Shown here: positions 8,174 through 15,459 of the stretch, in pieces
Position numbering within the stretch: position 1 is the first letter of the stretch
Layout: every line of letters starts with the position of its first letter
Origin: a virus
Direction: 5' to 3' (one strand)
IMG/VR virus record: IMGVR_UViG_3300008262_000780
Coordinates: 1 to 36,955 of that record
DNA: 36,955 nucleotides
Translations under genes and position numbers: made by a program
The notes under the pieces: model-generated
Databases searched by the model: none
Seen by the model: the letters and a program-made list of their open reading frames with translations, nothing else
What the model was told of the DNA's origin: nothing

Positions 8174-8412
8174 TGGCCAGAAGATTTCATTTTGTGAATG
8201 TTATCTGTGATCAAATCACAAACAACACGGTCAAAATGAACGTTGTTGTACCCAATTCGATACCTTGGTTCCATCAGGTACTTGTAAAGTTTGTTTAGAT
8301 CATCTCGGCTTTCGTGAAGGACAAATATATTTGTCTCTTTGGTTTTGATGTCGATGTCCGTGTAGGAGAAAAAATTAGGGAATATCTCAATGTCGTATAC
8401 TACCGTATTCAT
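8122..8412 (-). CDS. family B DNA polymerase, N-terminal exonuclease fragment
   Basis: 96 aa. Exo I is at residues 5-9 (VYDIE, catalytic Asp 7 and Glu 9) and Exo II at 55-61 (YNNVHFD, Asp 61). After about residue 75 (DNIHKM) the frame leaves the expected sequence and ends as unrelated residues (SGQWFRICLFTTQ), overlapping the downstream polymerase frame by 52 bases. Alone it could not form a complete 3'-5' exonuclease. ATG 8412 follows an A-rich leader typical here. Confidence 0.75.
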   Translation of the reverse strand: MNTVVYDIEIFPNFFSYTDIDIKTKETNIFVLHESRDDLNKLYKYLMEPRYRIGYNNVHFDRVVCDLITDNIHKMKSSGQWFRICLFTTQPWSPRK

Positions 8413-8701
8413 TTGTTTTGTATTTTATTATTGTGTCGTGGTACATTGTGTTAGTTGTCGTATCCATGTAAAGTTCCTGTCCGTTTCTGCTTATCCAACC
8501 TTCCGAAAAAACCTTGATAGGTTTTGACTGGATGTAGATTACTAGATAGGTATCAAAGAACCTTACCTCATAGATTTTAATTCTTCTGAACAGTGTCACC
8601 ACACCTCTCATTGAGGTCGGTGATAGGTTCACATGCTCAACTTCATATTTCTGGCCAATCAGGTAATTGAGGAGCCTGATTAAAGACATCGGTTTGATCA
8701 T
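8387..8701 (-). CDS. hypothetical protein, 104 aa
   Basis: Unrecognised, basic, mixed alpha/beta composition (RRIKIYEVRFFDTYLVIYIQ suggests strands). ATG 8701 gives a 59-base overlap with the primase-helicase; ATG 8689 is an alternative and a TTG at 8722 is possible. It sits between helicase and polymerase in the operon, so a replication accessory role is possible but unproven. Confidence 0.5.
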   Translation of the reverse strand: MIKPMSLIRLLNYLIGQKYEVEHVNLSPTSMRGVVTLFRRIKIYEVRFFDTYLVIYIQSKPIKVFSEGWISRNGQELYMDTTTNTMYHDTIIKYKTNEYGSIRH

Positions 8702-10370
8702 AGTGATGTAATTCGTTTTCAAAAAAATCTTGACTTAATTCTTTGTATCTTCCAGTGGTTGGGTCAAAGTCAAATGTTGCATACCCAAGCTTGCCCATGA
8801 AATAGTGCTTCACCTTCTGAACATAAACATCGACAAGGCCAGTATCGTAGTCACGATGAACCACGAAACCATTGTCGGTTACGTTGAAGAAGTGGTGAGA
8901 TCCGCTGATGTCATACAAGCGAGGTACTTCGTACTGGTTGCCAGACTTGCTCTTCTGCATCTTCTTCGGGTGCGCCACAAGTAAGATCATCACCTTATGC
9001 GTGATAGCAAACTTTTTAATTTTGACAAGCATCCTGCCGATTTTCTCATTCATGATATCGTTTTGGTTGTCATGCTCAATGTAATTGAACGGATCCAAAA
9101 CAATACCGTCAACGCCCTTCTGTCGAATCAGCGATTTAGCTATTCGAAGTAGGTTGTCGATTTTAAAATCGTCTAGGTTTGCAGTATCGTAGAAAGAAAA
9201 ATGGTTGTTGATGTAGGTGAGAGCACGTTCGTACATTGGCTTAGGCATTTTCTTTTGATTAGGGCCAGCCACAGCTTGACCAGTAATCTGTTCAGCCAAT
9301 CTGATACTTTTAAGTACGTTGTCATTCTCCGGAGAGAACATGGCAAACTTCCAGTTTTTACGCAGCGCCAGCCTCAAACAGATTTGATCTACGAATGTAG
9401 ATTTTCCTGAGCCGGGGACTCCGCTAACAACTACAAACTGACCACGCTTCCAAGTCAACAGTTCATCGAACTCCGGATAACCAACAGTATCACCAACAGG
9501 ATACCCATTTTCATAGATATCCATAAGTTCACTTCTGAAGTCATCGACAGTTGAAATCTCAGGAATTGGAAGTGGCTTAGCTTGCTCAAACAAACTCACC
9601 AAAGATTGCTTACCCTTTGCTTTCAGATAGTCATTGGCATCTTTGTGTTCAGTAAACTCGATCACAAAGACATCACAAGGTTCAAACCTTCGAGATAAAT
9701 CTTCCTTCAGTTTCTTCCCCGGCCCATCGTTATCTGTAGCCAAGTAAATCTTCTTACCTTCGAAGTAGCTGTAGCTATTGTCTAACCATTCGAGGTTGTT
9801 GTTTCCAGTACTGGCTCCCGCAGGACAGCTCACAGCAAAAGGATAACCTGCGACGTGCCAACACATCGTCTCCTCTTCCCCTTCACAGATAATAATCGTG
9901 TCGCTGTTCTTGATAGCGTTCAAATTGTACGGAATCTTTTTGGCTCCGGAAACCATTTTGAACTGCTTGTCCTTGGTTTTGTACTTTACGTTTATGAGAA
10001 CATCACCATCCCAATAGTTAAAGTTAATTGTCTTGTGCTGCTTGCCGTCAGACATTTTCTCTACGCTTTGCGTAACTTTAAATTGGTTGACGGTTTCGTA
10101 GTCTATGCCACGGTCAGTAAAAAACTGGTAGACTTGAGGATCCAACGCATCACCAACGCTTTCGGGCCGAGTGTATTTCTGTTCTACAACAGATCCCTTC
10201 CATTGGCAGTGATGACACTTGTACCAGCCTTCATCGATGTTGAACGATAGACTTGGCTCACTTGACTTTTTCCTTAGATGGGCGCAACGAGGACACACGG
10301 TCTTACCAAAGCCTGAGAATTTACCCTTGGTATCGATCCCCAGTCTGTTAAAATCTGCAACGTAACTCAT
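8643..10370 (-). CDS. bifunctional DNA primase-helicase (T7 gp4-like)
   Basis: 575 aa from ATG 10370, which overlaps the upstream stop (ATGA); a longer form from 10427 would invade the upstream gene. Domains in order: zinc-binding domain with Cys pairs at about 26/29 and 52/55; TOPRIM primase with Glu 163 (CEGEEE) and the DND motif at 213-215; hinge; RecA-like helicase with Walker A at about 317-325 (GVPGSGKST) and Walker B in GIVLDPFNY. It unwinds DNA and lays primers at the fork. Length and domain order match T7 gp4-type proteins. The window shows no separate helicase loader beyond the small protein upstream. Confidence 0.92.
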   Translation of the reverse strand: MSYVADFNRLGIDTKGKFSGFGKTVCPRCAHLRKKSSEPSLSFNIDEGWYKCHHCQWKGSVVEQKYTRPESVGDALDPQVYQFFTDRGIDYETVNQFKVTQSVEKMSDGKQHKTINFNYWDGDVLINVKYKTKDKQFKMVSGAKKIPYNLNAIKNSDTIIICEGEEETMCWHVAGYPFAVSCPAGASTGNNNLEWLDNSYSYFEGKKIYLATDNDGPGKKLKEDLSRRFEPCDVFVIEFTEHKDANDYLKAKGKQSLVSLFEQAKPLPIPEISTVDDFRSELMDIYENGYPVGDTVGYPEFDELLTWKRGQFVVVSGVPGSGKSTFVDQICLRLALRKNWKFAMFSPENDNVLKSIRLAEQITGQAVAGPNQKKMPKPMYERALTYINNHFSFYDTANLDDFKIDNLLRIAKSLIRQKGVDGIVLDPFNYIEHDNQNDIMNEKIGRMLVKIKKFAITHKVMILLVAHPKKMQKSKSGNQYEVPRLYDISGSHHFFNVTDNGFVVHRDYDTGLVDVYVQKVKHYFMGKLGYATFDFDPTTGRYKELSQDFFENELHHYDQTDVFNQAPQLPDWPEI

Positions 10371-10738
10371 ACGATTATCCTCTTCTTCACTTGTTCGGAA
10401 CCACCTCGAGGTAATTCCATACACCATCTACTGGCTGCTGATTTCCAGTTCTTCATTTTGTTTTTACCAACCATCCAACCCTTGGATTCATAGAAGTGCC
10501 AGAACTCAGCAGAGTGTCGTTCAGCGTTGACTACCTGTAAACTTTCCATGTGAGATTTCACATCTGAGATCGCAGGTACTTCAAACCTTTTGCTCTTGAC
10601 TGTCAATTCGGTTTGCTCGGGTGCGTGTGCGTAAATACCACACATGGCGTTGCGGATACGTTCTTTCTTCTCGAGAGGGAGATTTACTTCGAGTAAAATT
10701 TCAGCGATTGTATACAATAGTATTTGATCGTCCGTCAT
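10367..10738 (-). CDS. replisome-organiser-like protein
   Basis: 123 aa. The C-terminal pattern EFWHFYESKGWMVGKNKMKNWKSAASRW is typical of the C-terminus of many phage replication initiation and helicase-loading proteins, where it follows a DNA-binding domain. The N-terminal third is short and helical with no evident winged helix, so this may be a reduced form. Directly upstream of and coupled to the primase-helicase. Confidence 0.55.
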   Translation of the reverse strand: MTDDQILLYTIAEILLEVNLPLEKKERIRNAMCGIYAHAPEQTELTVKSKRFEVPAISDVKSHMESLQVVNAERHSAEFWHFYESKGWMVGKNKMKNWKSAASRWCMELPRGGSEQVKKRIIV

Positions 10739-10740
10739 GG

Positions 10741-11064
10741 TCAGGTTATTTTGGTGAGTTTAAATTGCATGTTCTTTAGCTTGGTAGGTGCGTAGTTCAG
10801 AGGGTTGTCGACTAAGTCCAAGACAGAATCCTTCAGGGTATCTTGACTTGAGTCTTCAATTATTCCCACGAACTTAAGTTGCTCCATGATCTCGGGCCAT
10901 GATAGGTTACGCACATATTCCAAAACATCCATCTTGTTTCTCAAAGATTTGCGATTCGGAGTATGGACAAACTGATGCTGACTCATGTGAGTAAGTACCC
11001 AGTCATAGCTAACCTCAAAGACAAAACCGCCTTGAGTGTAAATTCTAATTGTTTCGTTCGTCAT
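10741..11064 (-). CDS. hypothetical protein, 107 aa
   Basis: Unrecognised soluble protein with no visible motif; about half helical. It lies two bases upstream of the replisome-organiser-like gene and overlaps the next upstream gene by 20 bases, so it belongs to the same operon. Confidence 0.55.
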   Translation of the reverse strand: MTNETIRIYTQGGFVFEVSYDWVLTHMSQHQFVHTPNRKSLRNKMDVLEYVRNLSWPEIMEQLKFVGIIEDSSQDTLKDSVLDLVDNPLNYAPTKLKNMQFKLTKIT

Positions 11065-11242
11065 TGGTGTTCTCCTCAGTCACTACTAGTTTTTCAAGAA
11101 GGCGCACAGCCTCAGGTAGGCTCTCGCAGTCTTGGATCTTGTCTTGATTAATGTACAGGCGATAGTACCAAGTACCATTTACAAACGCTTGGACAATACT
11201 GGCGCTGTAAAACTTTGGATTTCTTTTAGAGATGCTGCTCAT
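11045..11242 (-). CDS. hypothetical protein, 65 aa
   Basis: Short soluble protein. The central GTWYYRLYINQDKIQDCESLPEA suggests a beta hairpin plus helix. It overlaps the recombinase gene by 17 bases and the following gene by 20. Family not recognised. Confidence 0.5.
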   Translation of the reverse strand: MSSISKRNPKFYSASIVQAFVNGTWYYRLYINQDKIQDCESLPEAVRLLEKLVVTEENTNDERNN

Positions 11243-11915
11243 AGATATTATTATTTACGATTTTTTCAATTGTTGTGTGCCAGAACTTCTTACCTTTTTT
11301 GGTTTTGTAGCCTGACTCATTGCACATACTGGCAATGGTGGAGTAGGAGAACTTAGGATGCCAAAGAAATATCTTTCGGACAAGAGTCATCTCTTCTTCG
11401 TTCACCACCAGTCTTCCGTCCTTCTTATCAAACCCTAAAGGAGTTGGGCCACAGTAAACCTTCTGCTCTTTCTTGAGATACTTCATTACTGATTGAATCA
11501 GTTCACCACGTTGGTTGCTTTCAAACTCAGCGAAGGCAGCCATCATCTGAAGCATTAGCTTCCCATGGGAAGTGGTGGTGTCGATCTGGAAGTCAAGAGT
11601 ATAAAAGGCTACTCCTTTGGCTTCGAGATAAGCAATCCACTTCAAGGTGTCCTTCACGTTTCTGCCAAAACGAGAAAGGCTATAGACGATGACTACATCG
11701 GTTTGATGTTTGTCGACCATTTTGATCATCTTCATGAAGTCAGGACGGTTTTCAAACTTACGACCAGAGACCCCGGGGTCAGAAAACGAACCTACAATTT
11801 GATAATTGTGAAGCTCGCAGAACTTTTTGATTCTATCATCTTGATTTTCTAATGATGAACCATCTTCAACTTGATTGTCATGAGACACACGAGTGTAATA
11901 CACTGCTCTTTTCAT
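11226..11915 (-). CDS. serine recombinase, short form
   Basis: 229 aa. The resolvase domain has catalytic Ser 11 (YTRVSHDNQ), the SDPGVSGRKFENRPDF loop, and arginines in VYSLSRFGRN. It is followed by a recombinase-type DNA-binding region (GPTPLGFDKKDG, KKFWHTTIEKIVNNNIY). It lacks the zinc ribbon and long coiled coil of large serine integrases (450-550 aa) and is nearer to resolvases and invertases with an added domain. Possible roles are resolution of genome multimers, inversion, or integration; no attachment site is visible. Coupled (ATGA) to the ribbon-helix-helix gene upstream. Confidence 0.85.
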   Translation of the reverse strand: MKRAVYYTRVSHDNQVEDGSSLENQDDRIKKFCELHNYQIVGSFSDPGVSGRKFENRPDFMKMIKMVDKHQTDVVIVYSLSRFGRNVKDTLKWIAYLEAKGVAFYTLDFQIDTTTSHGKLMLQMMAAFAEFESNQRGELIQSVMKYLKKEQKVYCGPTPLGFDKKDGRLVVNEEEMTLVRKIFLWHPKFSYSTIASMCNESGYKTKKGKKFWHTTIEKIVNNNIYEQHL

Positions 11916-12244
11916 TGATCTTTAATCTTTTTTAGAATTTCCCTTAGGATAAGGTGAATGAATGTTGTTTTTGAAATTTTAGTAGCCTCTGAATATTTAA
12001 CCAAAGCTTCGAAGTTCTTTTGAGATATCTGAACTGGCATGGTTATCTTCTTCTCGAACTCCTTCGTTGTCCTTGCCAACCTCATACGATTCCTACTTAA
12101 GTAGGAGTGTACGATGTCATCAAGCAACACCGAAGGAGTCTTGAATCCGTTTTCATCAGCAACCTTTTTGAGTTTCTGATATTGGTCTTGGCTAATATCT
12201 ACATTAACCACGACCACGTTCTTTTTCTTGATACGTAGTTCCAT
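11912..12244 (-). CDS. tandem ribbon-helix-helix-like DNA-binding protein
   Basis: 110 aa from ATG 12244; a longer form would run through the small membrane gene. Two similar units are visible: VNVDISQDQYQKLKKVADE, then PSVLLDDIVHSYL, and later MPVQISQKNFEALVKYSEA, then TTFIHLILREIL. Each is a strand followed by two helices, the ribbon-helix-helix plan, so one chain may form the dimer-like unit by itself. It directly precedes the recombinase gene with overlapping stop/start and could be its repressor or accessory factor. Not matched to a named family. Confidence 0.55.
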   Translation of the reverse strand: MELRIKKKNVVVVNVDISQDQYQKLKKVADENGFKTPSVLLDDIVHSYLSRNRMRLARTTKEFEKKITMPVQISQKNFEALVKYSEATKISKTTFIHLILREILKKIKDQ

Positions 12245-12387
12245 TACAATAACACTAGGTAGACAATGTAAACAAGGAGCCAGAGAAAGAAGTAACCAAC
12301 CCATTGGCGAATCTCGAGGTTGATGTTGTGCCGTACTCTATCATCAGTTCTATACTGTTTGATCAGGTTCTTGATAGTAGTAAACAT
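12244..12387 (-). CDS. small membrane protein, 47 aa
   Basis: ATG 12387 to TAA at 12246-12244, whose last base is also the first of the next ATG (TAATG). It encodes a basic, polar N-terminus (residues 1-29) and a hydrophobic C-terminal segment (WVGYFFLWLLVYIVYLVLL) crossing the membrane once. The coupling and clear membrane segment support it. Function unknown. Confidence 0.5.
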   Translation of the reverse strand: MFTTIKNLIKQYRTDDRVRHNINLEIRQWVGYFFLWLLVYIVYLVLL

Positions 12388-12472
12388 ATCGAAAGGGATA
12401 AGGGTGAGTTAGATTGCCAAACCACACTGCTGAACCTGTCAGGATTACAAATGGATATACTCCTATGATCAT
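12350..12472 (-). CDS. possible small hydrophobic protein, 40 aa
   Basis: ATG 12472 overlaps the stop of the 185-aa gene (ATGA), and the frame runs 40 codons, overlapping the next small membrane gene by 38 bases. The peptide (MIIGVYPFVILTGSAVWFGN first) is hydrophobic. Supported only by coupling and hydrophobicity; it could be a chance frame. Confidence 0.3.
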   Translation of the reverse strand: MIIGVYPFVILTGSAVWFGNLTHPYPFRYVYYYQEPDQTV

Positions 12473-13026
12473 AGATATACTTTATGAATTGGAGTTCTAC
12501 CTTCTGAAGTCAGATTCTTGCCGTTGTAAACGTACACAGAAATCTCACCCGCCAGTCGAGAGTAGTGAACATCGAAGTAATACATCATACCATTTGCAGG
12601 GTCGCTAAAGTTGACAGCGCACCAGTAATCATCCTCTGTAGGAGTGACCTTCAGTATAATCAGAGATTTTTCGTATGGGAAAACGATTTCGTGAGTGGTC
12701 TTCTCTTCCTTGGGAAGGGTATCAACATACTTGGTGAACTTAGACTTTCTAAATCTAAAGAAGTCCGCATACGCAGGGAACTCATTAGCAAAGAGTCTGG
12801 CGAACAGCGGAGCATAGTTGTTGTTGATTTTGAATTCTCCGTCACCTTGCTCGGCACGTTTCCAACGAATGATCTCAAAGATACCGTTGGCTCCGTAGGT
12901 TTTGAATCCCATTTTCATTGCATCGAATGCAACTTGTTTGAAAGCCTCATAAAGATGAGGGTTAGTTTTGTGGTACTCTAAGAACTCCTTGTTCTCAATA
13001 CCTTCGAAAAGACTGAGTTGTGTCAT
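12469..13026 (-). CDS. conserved phage protein with C-terminal extension
   Basis: 185 aa. Residues 20-95 contain the pattern NPHLYEAFKQVAFDAMKMGFK, then GANGIFEIIRW, FKINNNYAPLFARLF and FPAYADFFRFR. I recognise this as a common phage family of unknown function, usually near 100 aa. Here about 85 more residues follow, apparently beta-rich (HYSRLAGEISVYVYNGKNL). Soluble, no catalytic motif. Confidence 0.65.
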   Translation of the reverse strand: MTQLSLFEGIENKEFLEYHKTNPHLYEAFKQVAFDAMKMGFKTYGANGIFEIIRWKRAEQGDGEFKINNNYAPLFARLFANEFPAYADFFRFRKSKFTKYVDTLPKEEKTTHEIVFPYEKSLIILKVTPTEDDYWCAVNFSDPANGMMYYFDVHYSRLAGEISVYVYNGKNLTSEGRTPIHKVYL

Positions 13027-13036
13027 AGGTTTATTT

Positions 13037-13234
13037 TTAAATGCATATTCTTACTTCAGATACTTTAGATACTTGAGTTCCGTCATTGAGATCAATGTCG
13101 GATATCCAATCAATGGTGAAATCATACAGGTCGTTGTGGCGAACTCCTTCGTGGATTTCTACGACAACGAGGTCGTTATCGTTGAACTTCTCAATCGCCT
13201 CTCTTAATTCTTTGATAGTGGTTATTTTGCTCAT
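13037..13234 (-). CDS. hypothetical protein, 65 aa
   Basis: Acidic small protein with an N-terminal helix (TIKELREAIEKFNDND) and strands (LVVVEIHEG, RICI). Similar short acidic proteins are frequent in phage early regions, but no family is named. Spaced two bases from the caspase-like gene upstream. Confidence 0.5.
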   Translation of the reverse strand: MSKITTIKELREAIEKFNDNDLVVVEIHEGVRHNDLYDFTIDWISDIDLNDGTQVSKVSEVRICI

Positions 13235-13236
13235 AG

Positions 13237-13773
13237 TTAGATTTGGATTAGGTCATACGCATGGTAGAAGTTGTCTTGGTTCCAGTTTATAACTGGGTTG
13301 TTCTCACTGCGGTAGTTGCTTTTGAAGGTTTCTACAGGAGAGTCATCAACGATTGCATCACGAATTGCCAGAGCAAACTGATAGTTGGATTCGTTAATCT
13401 CATCCTCGGTGCAGTCTACACCGAACACTTCGGCTTCTTCCATCTCAGAGATGATCATGTCAGAGTAGATACCGAGCAAGCCATTGGGTTCGAAGAAGAG
13501 GTTGGCGAAGCACCAAATGCCCACCAGTTTTTTATTGCGAAGCAATTCAACATGGCTAGAGTTGATGACCAGTTTGTTGTGGCCATACAAACCACCGGGG
13601 TAACCGTGGCCAAGCATGATGATTCTATCATGAGCTTTGATTAGCATTCTGAGTTCGAAGTCTGAGGTGTCAGCACTAACAACAGTGCAGTCCAAGTCAG
13701 CATAAATTACGCTTAAGAAATCCGTTGTGTGATCCTTCGGATGAATTACTAGAGTTTTAATGTTACGTTTCAT
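13237..13773 (-). CDS. caspase-fold-like (clan CD) protein, putative cysteine peptidase
   Basis: 178 aa. A hydrophobic strand RIIMLGHGYPGGLYG puts His 56 in a GHG turn; about 30 residues later another strand, KLVGIWCFANLFF, ends with Cys 88. In caspase, gingipain and CHAT peptidases the catalytic His follows one core strand (HGxxG) and the catalytic Cys ends the next. A conserved-looking region after it (GIYSDMIISEMEEAEVFGVDCTEDEIN) completes the fold. Proteins of this pattern are common unnamed proteins in Bacteroidota. Peptidase activity is inference; there is no separate regulatory domain. Confidence 0.5.
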   Translation of the reverse strand: MKRNIKTLVIHPKDHTTDFLSVIYADLDCTVVSADTSDFELRMLIKAHDRIIMLGHGYPGGLYGHNKLVINSSHVELLRNKKLVGIWCFANLFFEPNGLLGIYSDMIISEMEEAEVFGVDCTEDEINESNYQFALAIRDAIVDDSPVETFKSNYRSENNPVINWNQDNFYHAYDLIQI

Positions 13774-13777
13774 AAAT

Positions 13778-13996
13778 TTATTTGATTATTTCCTGAAGTT
13801 TAAAGTCCAATCGAGAAGGTATAGGGCTCTCGTGTTCCCATCGTGTGAGTATCTCAACCATCTCTCTGAAGTGGTTATTGTTGTGGAGCATATGCTCCGA
13901 AATGTAAGTAATGAAGATGCGTCTTTCCATGTCATCCATGTCCCTGAAGTCTTTTTCCAGTGATACTCCTTTTTGTATTTTTTTAATTGTACTCAT
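13778..13996 (-). CDS. hypothetical protein, 72 aa
   Basis: Unrecognised helical, Met- and charge-rich soluble protein. It lies four bases upstream of the caspase-like gene's start region and four bases after the paralogous module gene, in the same operon. Confidence 0.5.
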   Translation of the reverse strand: MSTIKKIQKGVSLEKDFRDMDDMERRIFITYISEHMLHNNNHFREMVEILTRWEHESPIPSRLDFKLQEIIK

Positions 13997-14000
13997 GATA

Positions 14001-14276
14001 TTATTTCTTTTTGTATTGTTCCAGCCAAATGCTTAGCATTTCATCTTGAGTTTTGCTACCAAAACATCTGTAATCATACTCAGCACAAAATTTCCCAAAG
14101 TCCTTCATATCTTCCTCACTGTACAGTCTATCTGATTGTACTTGACATCCTTTTACAAACCCTTCTCTCAATGCTATTATTTCATTAGTTATTATTCCAT
14201 CAGGGTATGGCGGGTAATACTTTTTAGCAAGCTCTTGAAGTGTTTCTTGTTTAGGTTCTTCTTTTATTTCTTTCAT
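14001..14276 (-). CDS. short paralogue of the 6031-6711 C-terminal module
   Basis: 91 aa. EEPKQETLQELAKKY near the start, QSDRLYSEEDMKDFGKF in the middle and WLEQYKKK at the end repeat the elements of the C-terminal module at 6031-6711. A stretch of more than twenty bases encoding the PKQET segment is nearly identical in both genes, pointing to duplication or gene conversion. Function unknown. Confidence 0.6.
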   Translation of the reverse strand: MKEIKEEPKQETLQELAKKYYPPYPDGIITNEIIALREGFVKGCQVQSDRLYSEEDMKDFGKFCAEYDYRCFGSKTQDEMLSIWLEQYKKK

Positions 14277-14315
14277 AGTTTAGTTTTCTTGTTTTCAAAG
14301 AGAAGAACAGATGCT

Positions 14316-14456
14316 TTACTGTGCATTAATCAATGGTAAAAACCATATCGCATATATGCATCCGTTCTTCCAGTAACCATGCTTCTCTTTTATTTCGAAG
14401 CCAACCTGCTTATCTTTAAATACGAGTTTCTCAAGGGTACAGGTTGTTTGCGACAT
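14316..14456 (-). CDS. possible small protein, 46 aa
   Basis: ATG 14456 to TAA 14316-14318. The frame encodes a plausible soluble peptide with MSQTTCTLEKLVFKDKQVG at the start and a hydrophobic end (IYAIWFLPLINAQ). It fills most of an otherwise empty stretch. No family, no visible coupling; moderate to low support. Confidence 0.35.
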   Translation of the reverse strand: MSQTTCTLEKLVFKDKQVGFEIKEKHGYWKNGCIYAIWFLPLINAQ

Positions 14457-14617
14457 GAACAGGCATCACTACTATATGCCATCAATTACGGTATCCTTCC
14501 TTGCGTAAGTAAGTAGCAGATTTAGAAATCTGAACCGTATTTAATCAAGTCGCTTTTCACCACCACAGCCCCGCTGCGAACAAACACAGCGAGGCGGGTG
14601 GGGAAGGTGGTAAGAGG
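14457..14617. other. intergenic region with several hairpins
   Basis: No convincing frame. Three pairings are visible: GGCAT/ATGCC (14462-14480); a perfect seven-base-pair hairpin CAGATTT-AG-AAATCTG (14517-14532); and an enclosing TACGGT (14487-14492)/ACCGTA (14534-14539). The last structured repeat of the tRNA region (14556-14611) lies at its right end. It may be the 3' end of the tRNA transcript or a small RNA. Confidence 0.4.
14556..14611 (-). repeat. tRNA-region structured repeat, copy A (divergent)
   Basis: Shares the CACCACC, CCCCGC and ACAAAC blocks with copies B-D but has a longer stem (CCCCGCTG pairing imperfectly with CAGCGAGGCGGG) and outer CCACC/GGTGG. It lies just downstream of the 173-aa gene in the minus-strand direction. 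Confidence 0.5.
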
Positions 14618-15139
14618 TTAACGAAATGTTACATATGGTCTAGTTAAATCGTGAAACTCTTTTGATGTAATTTCAATAATTTCATCATTATTTAAATTGC
14701 ATTTATCATCTATGTGAAGGACTAAAACATCGCCGCATGTAAGCACCACAGGCATACAAAACTCACCTATTGGTGTTTTTACACCTAGAATATCATGAGG
14801 CTCTTCAAACCAAGATTTTTGAATACCATTGTCTAAAGCTTCTGCTATTTCACGACCTGCTTTTGTGCGCTTATTTGGAACATACACGCCATCCATGGTT
14901 TTGTGCTTTACCCATAGCTTAGGATCAACCTTTTCAGGCTCATGAAATACAAAACCACTGTACTGTGTTACCCTAATATAATTTTGCTGGCCATGAATGC
15001 CCCAAAATTTGGTGAATGAGAGCTGCACTAAATCTTTTACAAATTGCTTGTTTTCCTCTTTCATTTTCTCTTCTTTCTCCAGAAGTGCTTTTAGCTTTTT
15101 GTAGTACTTGCTGTTTTGGTTTACGATTTTGTAATACAT
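14618..15139 (-). CDS. conserved Bacteroidota phage protein, 173 aa
   Basis: Start taken at ATG 15139 (MYYKIVNQNSKYYKKL); an extended frame from 15208 would translate repeat B and is unlikely. A helical N-terminus (LKALLEKEEKMKEENKQFVKD) is followed by GIHGQQNYIRVTQYSGFVFHEP and KTMDGVYVPNKRTKAGREI, a pattern I recall from uncharacterised Bacteroides and flavobacterial phage proteins. It is embedded at the downstream end of the tRNA array. Role unknown. Confidence 0.65.
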   Translation of the reverse strand: MYYKIVNQNSKYYKKLKALLEKEEKMKEENKQFVKDLVQLSFTKFWGIHGQQNYIRVTQYSGFVFHEPEKVDPKLWVKHKTMDGVYVPNKRTKAGREIAEALDNGIQKSWFEEPHDILGVKTPIGEFCMPVVLTCGDVLVLHIDDKCNLNNDEIIEITSKEFHDLTRPYVTFR

Positions 15140-15147
15140 AATATTTT

Positions 15148-15190
15148 CTACCACCACAACCCCGCACAAACTTAATTGAACGGGGCGGAT
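15148..15190 (-). repeat. tRNA-region structured repeat, copy B
   Basis: CTACC at 15148, CCCCG at 15160-15164 and CGGGG at 15181-15185 with the AATTGAA block between, as in copies C and D. It sits immediately upstream (minus sense) of the start of the 173-aa gene rather than of a tRNA. The outer pairing is weaker. Confidence 0.55.
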
Positions 15191-15229
15191 GGACCATCCA
15201 TGTGCCACGAAGGGTTAGGCAGGATTTTG

Positions 15230-15344
15230 TAGTCAGGACAGGATTCGAACCTATACACACGATTACCGTAGTCGTATTGCTTTTCGCTACTTCAACCTCG
15301 TGCCACTATATTTGAATGTGCGTCTACCATTTCGCCACCTGACT
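15230..15344 (-). tRNA. tRNA-like gene 1, 115 nt, anticodon not assigned
   Basis: Acceptor arms AGTCAGG and CCTGACT pair over seven bases, with discriminator A. The T arm is canonical (ATAGG, loop TTCGAAT, CCTGT). The D arm GCG/CGC with loop AAATGGTAGA resembles leucine tRNAs. The rest (about 65 nt) is too long: an ATTCAAATA segment could hold a CAA anticodon between a weak CAC/GTG stem, and a second hairpin ACGA/TCGT lies in what would be the variable arm. Either a class II tRNA-Leu with a huge variable arm or a tRNA-like RNA. Confidence 0.6.
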
Positions 15345-15408
15345 ATTTATAAGAACGTCTTTCTACCACCGCAACCCCGAACAAACTGAATTGAACGGGG
15401 CGAGGTAG
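15345..15408 (-). repeat. tRNA-region structured repeat, copy C
   Basis: Nearly identical to copy D, including the flank (TTTATAAGAACGTCTTTC) next to the tRNA. Pairings: CTACC (15363-15367)/GGTAG (15404-15408) outside and CCCCG (15375-15379)/CGGGG (15396-15400) inside. On the minus strand it ends just before the 5' end of tRNA-like gene 1 and also contains TTGCGG, 17 bases, TATAAA, so it might act as a promoter, a processing signal, or both. Confidence 0.65.
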
Positions 15409-15459
15409 CCATTTCCCTTGTTGGCTTGGATTCCAACTTCCTACCTAATCGTAGGCGCG

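Noticed and set aside
11226-11915. Large serine integrase proving lysogeny
   Set aside because: At 229 aa without zinc ribbon or coiled coil it is too short, and no attachment site is visible.
12565-12981. Plus-strand frame of 138 codons opposite the 185-aa gene
   Set aside because: The minus-strand product has recognised conserved phage motifs; this is its shadow.
14973-15260. Minus-strand frame overlapping the 173-aa gene and repeat B
   Set aside because: It reads the repeat and the tRNA 3' end in another frame of a conserved gene.
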